64,000 bases of DNA from Welwitschia mirabilis (taxonomy: Eukaryota > Gnetophyta > Gnetopsida > Welwitschiales). The notes beneath the pieces are model-generated. The model worked only from the letters and a program-made list of their open reading frames with translations, made no database searches and was not told the DNA's origin. Location of the stretch: the NCBI GenBank assembly GCA_051453625.1, contig JBOZIK010000001.1:186751893-186815892 (forward strand). Reading direction: 5' to 3'. This document shows, one piece after another, positions 1 to 12,325 of this stretch; position 1 is the first letter of the stretch; every line of letters begins with the position of its first letter. Made by a program: the position numbers and the translations under genes.

Positions 1-1667
1 ATTATTAATAGGAACATTTGGATCTGATATAAACTATTATTCCAAGACATTAGCAAATCCTAATTTATAAAAATAGCTGAGATAATGTTCAACTTGTCAA
101 AATCTATATCTTTGTTATTGTTATCTAATAATGAATCAAAATTTTCTTTCTCTAATGATTTTTGAATTTCATCAAGATTTCCCCATATAGCTTGTACTTC
201 AAGATCTATTAATTCCTAATAAAAAGGTGTTTTATTTAAATCTTTCTCATGTGTAAAAAAATTATCATAAATTGATAACTATTTATACTAATGCAAGATA
301 AAATAGTTAAGTGTTCCAAGATACCATTGAATTTAAAGGAAACAATTTTCCATGGTGAGAAATCATAGCTTGAGGAACATCATTATGAAATTTACATTAT
401 TCCTAATAGATAGACATGTGTCTAGGTTCTCAAAGAATTAGCAAAAATCCAAAATGTGAAAAATACATGAATGGTCTTAGACTCTTAAGCGAAATGCATC
501 AAAATACATTATACTTTTCCCCAAAATACAATGTAGAAATTTGATAAATCAAACTAAAATAAAACATAGAAATTTAAAAAATTAAGATGGCTTGACTATA
601 AACTAAAGTTATATTGCTTGGAATGAAGATGATACTTTAACTTTTATGACAATACATTAGGTGGTTAGAGGAAAAAAGCATACACTTCAAGATGTTGGCC
701 TTGTCTGGGTTCTAAGTTTTTGACAATGAGATCAATTTCATTACACATGCATCTCTAGACATTCTTGATGTCAGCTATGAACCTTTGGTCATCTACTTTT
801 TGTGATAGAAAAGCCTCAATTAGAGAGGCTATTATAGGAAGGCCTTAATTATAGAGGCTTTGAATCAATCTAAAACAATTATTTTTATGTTATGTTATTT
901 TATTGGGTTTGCAACCCATAGCATTCTGTTGTTTTATTTTATAATAGATCTTCATTCAATTTTCTCAAAGTAATCATATGGACTTCAATCAAATGTAAAA
1001 AGCATGGCAAGAAATACTACCACCTTGAAGTTTTCAAAAAAATATATATATTAATAGGTGGGAAGTCAGTACATTTTTTCAAAGAACTATAAGGATGTTG
1101 TAGTCTGCAAAGTTAACAACCACTTGTAAGAGGAAATGCAAAAAACAAGTGCATATCAAAGCATCACTATGGAGGTAGGGGCTTCTTGCAGCATTTCTTG
1201 TAGTTAAATTAAAAGACAAAATAGAAGAATTTAAGGTACCTTCTTCAAGATCTGAAGAGGTAAAATCAAATAATCTCCTTTACTTGTGAAAGGGATTTAA
1301 TATTGCATATAAAAAACATATGTCATGAATTTTCCAATAGGAAAGTATTCATGAAAAATATCAAAGGAGAGATGACTTGTTTAATGCTAATTTCCAAAGA
1401 GGATATTTAAAAATAACATTTATTTATGCAATTTTAAATGTATAGCACTTTAAAAGTAGTAGCTATCAAAAAAGAGCTCTAAAATAGTAAGACAGAGATA
1501 GTTAGTCATATCTAGAGAGAGAATTAAAATGTATCTCTTTTCAAAATTCAAATAAAACAAAATTAGTAACTATTAAAGCCATCTAATTCTAATTCAAAAT
1601 GATTTCAATCTAAGGGATCGTTAAAATAATAAAAAGACTTAGGTTCATGAAATAAGGACTAGTAATT
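1..1667. other. AT-rich stretch without a recognised gene
   Basis: No domain recognised. The only coding-like signal is on the minus strand from about 268 down to 1, where one frame reads roughly 90 residues with two stops and contains segments such as LDEIQKSLEKENFDSLLD. It is acidic and helical-looking and could be a decayed exon of an unknown protein that continues past the left edge. The rest has dense stops in every frame. Confidence 0.3.
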
Positions 1668-1680
1668 CACTACAAGAATG
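1668..1680 (+). mobile_element. Possible CACTA-type terminus
   Basis: CACTACAAGAATG matches the common start of plant CACTA terminal inverted repeats (CACTACAAGAAA). Between 1,780 and 2,060 there are GCGGTC, GCGATGGCC and GCGACCACTT words of the kind seen in CACTA subterminal regions. No matching opposite end with a 3-bp target duplication could be fixed, so the extent is unknown. It may be the left end of a non-autonomous element running to the AAGGC repeats at about 2.3-2.5 kb. Confidence 0.3.
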
Positions 1681-2278
1681 TTGTAAAGAAAGTAACCTGG
1701 TAATCAAATTTAGTTCATCAATTTCCCAACTATGAAAATTCCATTTCATAGATTCAAAATCACTCTAAAGTGAGATTCCATTGCGGTCTTTCAAAATGGC
1801 TACTAAACAAAAGAATTAAAATATCGTAAGTGAAAATAAAAGCCATCTAAATTCTTCCATCCTTGCTTACTTGAAACAAATAAAATCTAGAAAATAATTT
1901 GCTTCTAATAATTGAACACTATAGAATATAAAGGCACTAATAATAAAAAATAACATAAGTCATTCTCATATAGTTGTTAAATTAGTAGCTACTTATTAAA
2001 CACATTGAGGGGTCTCTTGAAATGTAGCGATGGCCATTCTATTGCGACCACTTAGAGAGCCAATTCTTGATGCAAGAGAGATAAATGTAGAAGCTCCATA
2101 AAAGAAGGGTGTTATGGAAATACGCAAATGAGTTTTTTTGGCAATGCATGATTGCATTTTTTAGGCAACGCATGAAGTGAAGGGCAGGCATTAGGGCTGG
2201 AAGCACAAAGATGAAATGAAAAGCACAAATATGAAATGTAAAGTATGAATATCAATTTTTTTTCCTATAATGTCATCT

Positions 2279-2480
2279 TTTAAGGCATATATGAAAGTCA
2301 ATTCCTTAAAAAGTTTTTTAATGGAATTATAAACTTTGACTTTATAAGGCATGTATTTTAATAAATGCCTTAAAAGGAACTATGGAAATTTTTGAGGCAT
2401 TTGAGCAAACAAATGCCTTAAAAAATTTTTTCCGTAAATGCACTTAAGGCTTTTTTAAAATAAATGTATTAAAAAGCTCC
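2279..2480. repeat. AAGGCATTT inverted-repeat cluster 1
   Basis: About 200 bp in which TTTAAGGCATTTATT-like words alternate with their complement AATAAATGCCTTAAA, for example TAAGGCATGTATTTTAAT followed by AAATGCCTTAAAAGG. Similar clusters occur at about 4.96-5.24, 23.07-23.15 and 29.19-29.41 kb. The pattern fits subterminal repeats of a CACTA family because cluster 2 begins right after a CACTACAAGAAA terminus. The function is inferred only. Confidence 0.6.
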
Positions 2481-2534
2481 ATATTTAAGATGTTTATTAA
2501 GCTTACATTTCTAAAACTACTTTCACTTCACCTT

Positions 2535-4740
2535 TTAATACTTTTTATTTTTGATGCATGCCTTTTGAACCTTGCAATGCTCTTAATACTTTTCTACATG
2601 CTATGATGGGTATTTTTTTTGATATGTTAGAGAATTCAATAGAAAATTTTATTGATTAATTCTCTCTTTATGCTAAAAATTTTAAACAAATCTTATAAAT
2701 ATTAGAGAAAGTCTATAACAGATGCATTTCTAGTGGCCTGCATTTAAGTTGGGAAAAGAGTTTAGTTTTAGTTAAAAGTGTAATTATCTTAGGTCATCAT
2801 ATTTTGAAAAAGGGGATTACAATGAAACCTAAATAAGTTAATACTATTCAAAACCTAGATCCTCCAACCAATGTAAAACAAGTTAGATCCTTCTTAGTTA
2901 TTATGTTTTTTATCATTGGCTTATTTAGGATTATGTAAACATTTATAAATCCCTTCACTTATTACTAGAAAAAGAAGCTAAATTTCAATGAAATAAATCT
3001 TATTAGATTGTTTTTTATAGACTTAAATGTAAACTTTCTTATGCTCCTATTATAATGAGGCTAATTTGAGAAAAATATTTTGAATTGATATGTGATACTA
3101 GTAATTTTGTCATGGATGGAGTACTTTTTCAAAATATGAAAATTATTTTAAAGTTATATCTTACCATAATAAAACTATATCTAGAACTTAAATAAATTAT
3201 ACTATTATAGAGATGGAAATGTTAGTAAGTATCTTTTGCCTTGATACACTTAGACATTATATTTTAGGCTTTTATATGAATGTTTATATTAACTATGCTA
3301 TGATTTGCTACCTTAGAACTAAGAAATATTTGAGTGCTAGATTGATTAAATGGATCCTTTTCATGTAAGAATTTAACTCAAACATCATTAGTAAAATAAG
3401 AAAGTATAACTGTATTACTGATCATTTATCTTGTATTTCTTCTTCTCTTGATAATTTTGTGATTGATGATTCTTTTCCAGATGAATAATGTTTGTTATAT
3501 CTTATACTCATCCTCCTCTTTGATATGCTAATATTGTTAATTACCTTGTTACTATAAAAACACCACAATATTAGACTTATAGTTAATGCAAATACTTTCT
3601 CCATAAAATAGGTGACTATGAATGGATAGAGCCACATCTGTATCATAGGTGTAAAGACTAAATTATGTGAAAATGTATGCATGATTGGGAAAAATCTGAT
3701 ACTATTCATCTTTATCATAGTGATATTTATGGAGGTCATTTTAATGGATATAAAATAGCCATAAAAATTCATAACTCTGGTTTTTATTAGCCTAATCGTT
3801 TTTAGGATTCTTTTGATTTTACTAGAAGGTGTGATCTTTGTCAAGATTATGGTAGCCTTATTCATGCTTAAGAGATGATCCTTACACCTATTCTTGAATG
3901 TAAACCTTTTGATTATTGGGGTATTGATTTTATAGGTCCTATTCACCAATCTTCTCATAATAAAAATTAATTTTAGTGTTTGTAGATTATGTTACTAAAT
4001 GGATTGAAGCTATTCTTATTTTTTTGAATGATGCTTGAATACTTCTACTTTTTTAAAACTTATATTTTTCCATGCTTTGATTTTCCAAGGATCATCATTA
4101 GTGATTAAAAAATGCATTTTATAAATCAAAGTTTTAGGAAACTTCTTTTATCCATTGGAATAGAACATACATGGATTTGTGCTTATCATTTGTAGATCAA
4201 TGGAAAAGCTAAAAATGCAAATAGAGAAATTAAGAAAATGTTGTAAAATATTGTCTCTAGTAATAAGAAATCTTAGGCTTTTAAGCTCAATGATATTTTT
4301 TATATTTACTCTACTACTTGGTGTAATTCGTTTAATTTTTCACCTTATGAACATCTGTACAGAAGAGTTTGTATTTTACCTATTGATGCATGTTATAACT
4401 CTTATTGTGCTTCTCATAAAATTAATCTTGTGGACCTTCATAAGAACCTTAAATATAGATTATCCAATTTAGACCACCTTGATGAAAAATATACTTATGG
4501 TATATATTATTAATTAATTTACAAATCCCAATATAAGTTCAAACATGATAGAAATTTACTTCATAAAAAGTTTGAAGATGGTTAACTTGTCCTTTTATAA
4601 AATACTAAAATATATATTTTAAATAACAAGTTAACTTCAAAATAGTAGATTCTTATATTATAGATAGAGTACATTCTAATGGCTCTATTAATATTTCTAT
4701 CTTACACTAAAAAGATTTATAAAGTTAATGGATAATGGTT
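2535..4740 (+). pseudogene. Decayed Ty3/gypsy pol (RT-RNase H-integrase), Athila/Tat type
   Basis: Remains of the polymerase polyprotein of a Ty3/gypsy LTR retrotransposon, which copies element RNA into DNA and integrates it. In order: reverse transcriptase from about 2,539 (MPFEPCNA, then IDxF at the YxDD-type active site where the second Asp codon is now a stop, then GHHILKKGI and PPTNVKQVRSFL); RNase H from about 3,070 (FELICDTSNFV, TIIEMEML, LRHYILG); integrase from about 3,720 (YGGHFNGYKIA, CDLCQDYG, WGIDFIGP near 3,915, IISD near 4,095, NGKAKNANREIK near 4,205). Stops and frameshifts are frequent, so it is dead. The third integrase catalytic residue, normally Glu in GQVEVSNREI, reads Lys. 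The integrase core and its spacing fit Athila/Tat lineages. No LTR was found next to it. It sits between AAGGC clusters 1 and 2, so it may be nested in, or flanked by, CACTA-derived sequence. Confidence 0.85.
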
Positions 4741-4941
4741 AAAACTATATAAAAGATCTTTTGATGCAACCATGAACATGGTAGAAGCACTTGTTTTGGA
4801 GATTATCTTGATGAGGAGAACTTCCACCCCATTATTATTTGAATTATTTCTTAGCTTATTTCTTTGTTGAATGTTATGATGTTACTTAATCATCTTTTAA
4901 ACTTGACTTATGTGTTTCTTTATGAAGTTTTCACGACTAGT

Positions 4942-5473
4942 CACTACAAGAAATACAAGCTTTTAAGGCATTTCTAAAACACCTTAAACGTCTTAAAAAA
5001 CCCCATAAATACTTTTATGATGTTTCTTCACAAAACACTTTAAAAAACCTCACCTTAAAAGGCCAATAAGCTTTTAAGGCATTTCTAAGGCATTTTAATA
5101 AAAATGTAATAAAAGATCTTTTGTGGGGCTTTTTTCGAAGAAAAACCTTAAAAGGCCTTTTGAAGAATTTTTCCCTTTCCTATAAATCCATCAAAGATAT
5201 TTTAAGATGTTTTATCAAATAAATGCCTCAAAAGGTATCACCTAGAAAAAAATAATAAAATAAATGCCCTTGAGGTGCAATTAGCATATCCCTAAATCAT
5301 GATGTGGTCCTTCAATTAGAGTTTTTTTTGGTTGATTTGTATGAAAATAAATAAAAGGATAGCTAAAAAATTATTTTTAAGTAAGGTCAAAGATGAACAT
5401 GTCTTTTTTAAACCTTTTATTTAAGGCATGTTTTGAACTTGCTAGTTTATGTTAATTCCAATTCCCAGTAGTG
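4942..5473 (+). mobile_element. Putative non-autonomous CACTA-like element
   Basis: Starts with CACTACAAGAAATACAAGC and ends with CCCAGTAGTG, whose complement is CACTACTGGG. Both are acceptable CACTA-superfamily termini. The interior from about 4,960 to 5,240 is AAGGCATTT repeat cluster 2. There is no coding capacity over 532 bp. The expected 3-bp target duplication is not seen (AGT before, ATA after), so either the true right end lies elsewhere or the duplication has decayed. Confidence 0.45.
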
Positions 5474-6264
5474 ATAATTCCATGTTGTGTGAAAACTATA
5501 GGTATAATAAGACCTATCATTATAAGGGTTAGTGTGTTTCAGATGAAACAGACTCTATCAAATTCATTAAGCTAGTAATATACTTAACATTGTAAAGTTA
5601 AATGACTTAAACACAATAAGACATATGATGTTAATTAATTTTCTTAAATTATTGTAGATCTCTATTATCAATAACAACTTTGATAACAATTAGAATGTGA
5701 GGAAGTTCAACCTTAACATAGTCCTCTCACTCCACATTGAATGAATTTCTATTAAGCATCCTGCTCAAAACAAAACAAGAATAAAAGTTTTCATGCTTCA
5801 CATCAAGGGCAAACAAGTGTCAAGAACCACAAGAAAATACATAGTACAGGAAATAATCACAGAGCCTTTAGATTTTTAACTTCTATAATGGTTATGAAGA
5901 TAGATCCATAGAATTTGTTACCATAAAATAGTTTTCATTCCATGTAAAATCACAATAGTAAGAAGATGAATATGAATATAAAGATGACACACATTAAAAA
6001 ATTATTTTATTTTTGATATATCCTGATGACATAGTAATAAATATTATTTTAACTTATATGTGTCTTAGCATCATTTTAGGACTAAATAGTGTAGAAGCTA
6101 TGAAACCCATAAGCTTGTTATAACTGAAGTTAATATAGCACAAACACGTAATTATAAAAATAACTATTATCTATATAAATATTAGTCAATAGTTAATACA
6201 ACAAAGAAGAATTTATGTTAAATTCCAAACTTCTCATAATGTTATATTTATAGAAGCCTATCTA
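5474..6264. other. No gene seen; possible receptor-kinase intron or decayed exons
   Basis: AT-rich, without an open frame. It lies just downstream (minus sense) of LRR exon remnants, and in an LRR receptor kinase of this type malectin and kinase exons would be expected here. A short minus-strand piece near 5,690-5,760 (LNRNSFNVE, then EDYVKVELPH) could be a decayed exon but does not match anything I can name. Confidence 0.25.
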
Positions 6265-6690
6265 ATCTAGATCAAGTGCTATTTGAAATGGGAAGGGTTC
6301 TTGTAACTTAATTGTCAGAAATATCAAAATAAGTAAGGATTTATATGTTACTCAAAGTTCATGGTATTATCGTTATCAAATTATTTGAATTCAATGCCCT
6401 ATGAAAGACAAAATGGATAAATTTTGGTTCTTGCCTTCTTGTAAATAATATGTTGAATATTTTTTATAAACATAGGTAAATGACATTTGAATTTTAAGTC
6501 TTTCATTATTTAATATAAGATAACATAACCAAAACATTCATGATTAACCTCTTAAAGAAAGGAATAAACTAATTAGTATACAACATGGTTTCTTAGTATA
6601 TGCTTTACTCTTATAAGAAATCAAGATTAACTAAGTTTCCAAGTTCTTCTGCAATAGTTCCTGTAAAATTGAAACTAATCAAAGTATTGA
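6265..6690 (-). pseudogene. LRR receptor-like kinase exon remnants (LRR VIII-2-like)
   Basis: Two pieces of leucine-rich repeat read on the minus strand. Upstream, about 6,690-6,614: FTGTIAEELGNLVNLDFL, the consensus LxGxIPxELGNLxNLxxL. Downstream, about 6,402-6,265: LNSNNLITIIP, then TLSNI, ILTYFDISDN and TRTLPIS, matching NNLTGxIPxTLSNLxNLTxFxISDNxFTGxLP. The pairing of 'ELGNLVNL' with a later 'ISDN' repeat is typical of the malectin-containing LRR VIII-2 receptor kinases, which carry one LRR per roughly 72-bp exon. Three stops interrupt the second piece. No kinase domain was found in the 6 kb downstream, which is filled with transposon sequence, so this is probably an old gene fragment or pseudogene. 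Confidence 0.6.
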
Positions 6691-6876
6691 GCATGAAAAC
6701 ATATTTCAATTAGTATGAATATCATATTAAAATTAAATAGAAAGTTTAAAAAGTATTTTTTGAGAGTTACTGACCATGCCAACTACTTATATATATATGT
6801 AATCCATATTGAAATTAAACAATAAGAAAGTATTATTAACATCTTATTATATGCCTGTAATATTTTCTAATAGAGA

Positions 6877-6976
6877 NNNNNNNNNNNNNNNNNNNNNNNN
6901 NNNNNNNNNNNNNNNNNNNNNNNNNNNNNNNNNNNNNNNNNNNNNNNNNNNNNNNNNNNNNNNNNNNNNNNNNNNN
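6877..6976. other. Assembly gap of 100 N with duplicated flanks
   Basis: The sequence left of the gap (about 6,837-6,876, TTAACATCTTATTATATGCC...) is repeated right of it (6,977-7,016) with several differences. This is probably two overlapping contig ends that were not merged. Confidence 0.85.
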
Positions 6977-7489
6977 TTAACATCTTATTATATGCCTATA
7001 AAATTTTCTGATATAGATATCTCATGCAGATATACATTTTATAACTTTATTTTCTTTTGTCTTTTTCTTCAAGCATCACCGAATCTGCTTCCTACAAGTT
7101 GAAAAATGAATTAGCATGCATTGTTCTCTTTTAGTAAAGTAATCATGATTAAAAAAAAGGCTCTATAAAGAAAAGTACAATCAAATGAAGTATCAAGTGT
7201 TATCATACATTAATCATGCTAGAATTAAAAATGAAGTGGATATTTTTGCTTTAAATCAATAGTGATATTAATTTGATGGAATATTTCTTGTTCATTTAGA
7301 ATAATTATCAATTTTTAAATCATCAGAATGCACATTGGTTGATCACAGATTCATTAGCAAAAAACATATGAATAAAAACTTATAGCAGGCCTCAATATTC
7401 TTACCTTAAAGAGTTATAGCTTATATTACTCATGATTCAAAAGTAAAAGTAGAATTTAGAATTTTCTCTCTCTTCTCATTCTTTCCCAA

Positions 7490-7620
7490 GGCTTTTCCAT
7501 GGAACCTGCATCAAAGTTTAAAAACAAAGAATGAATTTTTACATCATAACCTCTAAAGCCATGCACAAAATTAATAACCATAAATGATATTCTTACACTA
7601 AGAATGAAATGTTGATGTTA
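7490..7620 (+). repeat. Direct repeat, copy 1 (pair with 9,345)
   Basis: About 130 bp beginning CAAGGCTTTTCCATGGAAC. It is repeated 1.86 kb downstream with about 80 percent identity by eye. No LTR-like TG/CA ends at the edges. Confidence 0.7.
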
Positions 7621-9344
7621 GATTTGAATTTTTTCACATTATTGTAAATTGTGCATTTGATGACTATATCTTAAGTCCAAGGCAATATTATCAAATACAA
7701 TTTTAAGTTCATCATTTATAAATGCATAAAATGGTAAATTCTATTTAATAACAGTTACAACATCATTGAAAACCAAATTTAAATAGAGCTAAAGGACTAT
7801 TTACATGATAGTTAACACTTACATTTGAAACAAGGGAAAATAGCTTTTATATACCTTGGCTTAATCATATATGTGGTGGTCAACTTGCATGAAAATTATT
7901 GAAAAGAGTTTGTTTCACAACGTTGCCTAGTTTATGTATTCTTAGCTAGATGATTTATTTAAAAGGGAGAGTTATTCTAATTTCTTTAAAGGACTACCTA
8001 GTATCAACATGTAGGTGCATAAGACTCAAGAGTATCTTCTTTCATGATTAAGAAGGCTATTTTGTAAACATTAGTAAAGATATTCATTTACCTAGTGATG
8101 AAGATTTACAATAGCTAGCACTAATATTAACAAATGCAAAGTGTTGTACACTTGTCAATACTAGTAAAAGCTCTAGCTTAATCCCTCATTCTAGTTTAGG
8201 TACTCTTTCAAGATCATAAATAGCCTAATCATTGAAATGATAAGAAAGTATTCCTAATTCCAATTCTCATCAAAAACCTATGTTGCAAATAGTTAGTTCT
8301 TCTATTACCATATCATCTTCAAGTTGCAATAGCTTAATGGCCCTCTACCTAAATATAATAGTCACCGTTTAAGGACTTGTAGAATTAAATAGTTACAAGG
8401 AAGAAGCAATTGATGCCCTTGTGCTTAATGAAGGGTTTGTAATGACTAAGAGCAATGTTTTTAATTATTCTTTCAAAGATTACAAAGGAAAGTAAAAGAT
8501 GTGCTGATATGAAAAAGCTTTTTTTTTTTTTTAAAGGATTTAGCATACTAGTCAAATCTATAAATTTGTATACAAATCTTGATAGAGTAAAGATAAGCAT
8601 TTGAAAATGCTGCAAGCTATTAAACAAATCTATGAATAAAAGTGATCCAAAACTAAATGAATCATAGGTTGAACAACTTCTTCAAATAGTGGAGGTACTA
8701 AGAAAGAATTATCCTAATGAACATTAGTTGCATTTAATTGGTCTTATTTATGAATTGGAAAAAGTTTTTCTATACCCTAAGTTAAGCAAATTATCTTAAT
8801 GAGTAGTCCCTTCCTAGAGTGCTACGAACTGCACTGGTTGTACTTATTACATCTATACCCGCATTATCAGATTGTACATACATTCATCAAATTCGAAAAT
8901 AAGGATTAATTTTAACTCTATTTGTTTAAAAAAATTGGATTTGATTTTATCATGTTCTAATCTAGTTATGATGAAATCTAAACCTCGTCTTTTTAAAACT
9001 TTAGCATTTATCTAGATCTAGTATTTTTGGATCTACCTATTTTGCATTACATGATTAACTATAAATAGGCAAATAATCTATAATTCAAAAGTGGGTGAAT
9101 ACATAAGAGAGAGGTAAGAAAAATAAAGGGGTACAAGTTGAGAAAGAAGTGAGTAAGAATTAGAAGTTGCAACTCCAACATACTATGAGAAGGCTATTGA
9201 AAGGGATATAATAATTTGTTCTTGTTATTCTATTTTACGACTTTTTGTTATGTATGAAATCAGAAAAAAGAAGTGTGACTTAGAAACAGAGAGTTTAGAA
9301 TTTATAATTTGTTATTGTTACTTATCTTTATTTTGGTTCTTTTT

Positions 9345-9475
9345 CAAGGCTTTTCCGTGAAACTCATATCAAAGTTTGAAAACAAAGAATGTACTTTTAC
9401 ATTATAACCATTGAAGTCATGCATAAAACTAATGATCATAAATGAGATGCTTAGAACTATAAGATGTTAGATAAA
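9345..9475 (+). repeat. Direct repeat, copy 2 (pair with 7,490)
   Basis: Begins CAAGGCTTTTCCGTGAAAC and follows copy 1 through the CATAAATGA word. It could be a segmental duplication or two copies of one unknown dispersed repeat. Confidence 0.7.
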
Positions 9476-11896
9476 TTTAAGTGTAACTTAATATCCATGA
9501 TAAATGTATATGACAACACATTAATTTCTAAAGTAAGATAACTTTTAGATGTGATCAGTCCTCATCCTAACCACATAGCAAAGAAACAAATAAACAATGC
9601 TATTCAAGCTCTTATACTTAATGCAGCTCTAACCATTGCAAAGGATTTTATACTAATTTCTTTTAATAATACATATCCAAGAGTTTAGGAAAAAATAAAA
9701 ATAAATACAGTTATCAAAATAAATATTTTTAATGGAAAATCTCTAAAGCTTTTGTGAAATATCTTTCTAATAATTTGCTTCAATTAGAAATGATACAACT
9801 CTAAAATCAATCATACTATGTATACATTAATAGGGATTGAGATTTAGTTACATAGTGGCATTAATAACCATAATCCAAAACCATAAATACAAGCTTTAGC
9901 AAAGAGTGAAGGATGCTCTTAAATACCTTGAGTGTCATAAAACCTAGAAATCTAGTTTTAAGAATAATAAGAAGATTCAAGGCATTCAGTGCATTTGCTT
10001 TAAGCTATAAATCTTTTAATGCAACATCACCTGAAACGATGTTAAGAATAAAAGACAAGTAAGCTATAAAGTCATCAAATAAGAAAATGAAAGAAAAGGA
10101 AGAGACTTAAGAAGACATCTCTTAATAGAATTTAGATTTTGGAAACATAATGTATATCTTGAGGTAAAAAAGAGTCCTGATTCTTGAGCTAGTAATGTAT
10201 TAATAACTAACTCCTTAGTTCATCAATAAACTATGAACAAAGAAATTAAACTTCCACTTCATACAATATGAAATGAAAAAAGATCTATGTAATGTCAAGT
10301 CTGCATTTTTATTTGACCATAAATTTTCCTTGAGGTGAAGATTCGAACAAAGAATTTATGCACATTCTTGACAATGATAATTAGTAAAATCAATTATGAT
10401 TGAAAAACAAGTGAAGGTATATCAAAAAACAATCAAATAAGCCAAAGGTAAAAGATAAGCATTTTTCTAACCCAAAATCTAAACCTGTAGGCATCACCTT
10501 AATTGCTAGGATTCAATTGGAATCATGCAACTGATGAATAAATTTAGATGTATGTTTTATGCTCATGGATGTTTGCAAGTATGAATACCAATAAGGATTT
10601 AACTTTCATGTGTATGCATTCAAGCCTATTGATATACATTTGTAACAACATGGATCAAACCTAGAAAAATAACAAACAATATTTCAATGATGTTACAACA
10701 AGCTTCATACTATCATGAACATCCAAGTTGGTCCAGAGGTAATGGACATGCGATCTTCATAAATTAAAATCTAAAGCAAACATGAAGAATGTCTTAGAAA
10801 ATAAATGTGGGATCACAAAAAAGACATTTATGTTATAATATAGAATCAAATTTATATTGTAATTCTATTTATAATATAGAAGAAAACAGAGATAAATCAC
10901 ACCTATCATAGTAATATGTCTTCAAATTATTTAGTAATTTAGGTGTTGTGAATCATTCAAGAGTTTCTTATAGTGATTTTATATTACCTTTTATATTTAC
11001 AGTAAGGAACATCATCATCTTTTTATACCACTTAAAAACATGTTGGCACTTCAAACTCTTGATCTGCAATTTGAGCTGAAATTAATAATCTATCTATCTA
11101 TAAGCATTATTTTCTAATTATTAAATTAATATATAAGGTAGCAAAGTTTTTGTCCAAATAACCTCATATATCTTTGGCACAAATAAATATACCATTATGT
11201 AGGAAAAGAGATCATTACTCTTGATAGTAGATACTCACAAAATATCTATTGTACAAATGTTATTTCCTGTATGAAAAGATCAACCGCCCTTTCTTTACTA
11301 GCTTTAGAAGGCATACTCATTGCATTGTATCAATAGAAAATCTGAGAAGACAATATAGAATCATTAGACTATATATTAGAATTTGCAATAAGGAAAGAAT
11401 AACATTGTGTTTAAATGTATTACTCAAAAAAGTTTCTTATAATTAATTGAATGGAAGAGAGGAAAAGTAAATCTTTATGGCTCCAAGCCTAAACATAGTT
11501 TATAGACAAATAGAAATATCCATCTTAAAATCTCATGGATATCTTTTACCCTGCCAAAACTAAGGTGATGGCTAATATTCTTTATTTTTGATAATATTCT
11601 AATAGGTTATATGACACCTCTTCCTTCATGCATCCTTTCAATCAGATGCTCTAGCTCATACATAAAACACCAGTTGACATGTAGAAATATGAAACAGTTA
11701 AGAGAACTTAAAAATAAGAAAAACAAAGCATGCTTACACTCTATGAAATCCTTTAATACATTTTCTAAGAGTAAGTTGCAACAGGAGGTAGTGTACCTTC
11801 TTATAAACAATAGAAGAGGAAAATAACATGGTATTCCATATATATGGAATAAGTGTATTCATACTTATAGTCTGTCCATCAACTAATCAAGCACTT

Positions 11897-12050
11897 AAAA
11901 TTTTTCTTTAAATTAATAACTAATATTTATGAAATAAATTTCTATAATTGCTAGATTTCATTAATTTTGGATGCAACATTGGCAAGAAATATTTTCAAAA
12001 TCAAATTTTAAAGTAGGACACTGGGTTCATCAACACCTATGAGTTACATG
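11897..12050 (+). repeat. Direct repeat, copy 1 (pair with 12,172)
   Basis: About 150 bp starting AAAATTTTTCTTTAAATTAA and ending near GGTTCATCAACACCTATGAG. It recurs 275 bp downstream. It lies just beyond the 3' side of the CACTA element's second ORF, so it may be part of that element's subterminal repeat region. Confidence 0.7.
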
Positions 12051-12171
12051 AAATATTAACAAAGAATTGATATATATGTACTAGAGACTAACATACATGC
12101 ATTTCTTTCTTTTTTCTTTTATTTGTGTCCATTATAATCTAGATTTATGCAGATGTTCATCAATGCTAGTA

Positions 12172-12325
12172 AAAATTTCCCTTCAAATTAATAACCAATA
12201 TTTATTTAATAAATTTCCAGAATTACTAGTCTAATTAATTTTAAATGCAACATTAGCAAATAATATTTAAAAAAAAATCCTTCAAAGTGGGCTATTAGGT
12301 TCATTAACATTTGTGAATGAAATAA
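12172..12325 (+). repeat. Direct repeat, copy 2 (pair with 11,897)
   Basis: Matches copy 1 through AATAACCAATATTTAT, TTAATTTTAAATGCAACAT and GGTTCATTAACATTTGTGA. Confidence 0.7.

Larger units (their letters stand above)
6977..11896. other. Long AT-rich stretch without a recognised gene
   Basis: Nothing I can assign. It contains the direct repeat pair at 7,490 and 9,345. Short open frames at 8,385-8,627, 11,249-11,446 and 11,607-11,826 have no family resemblance and ordinary low-complexity composition. Upstream exons of the LRR receptor-kinase remnant at 6.3-6.7 kb would be expected here but are not visible. Confidence 0.4.

Noticed and set aside
3422-3958. 178-residue open frame on the minus strand
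   Set aside because: It lies antisense to the gypsy RNase H-integrase remains, which read clearly on the plus strand; composition is that of a shadow frame.
10725-10760. TGGTCCAGAGG resembles a tRNA or SINE A box
   Set aside because: No B box within the needed distance and no cloverleaf can be drawn; probably chance.
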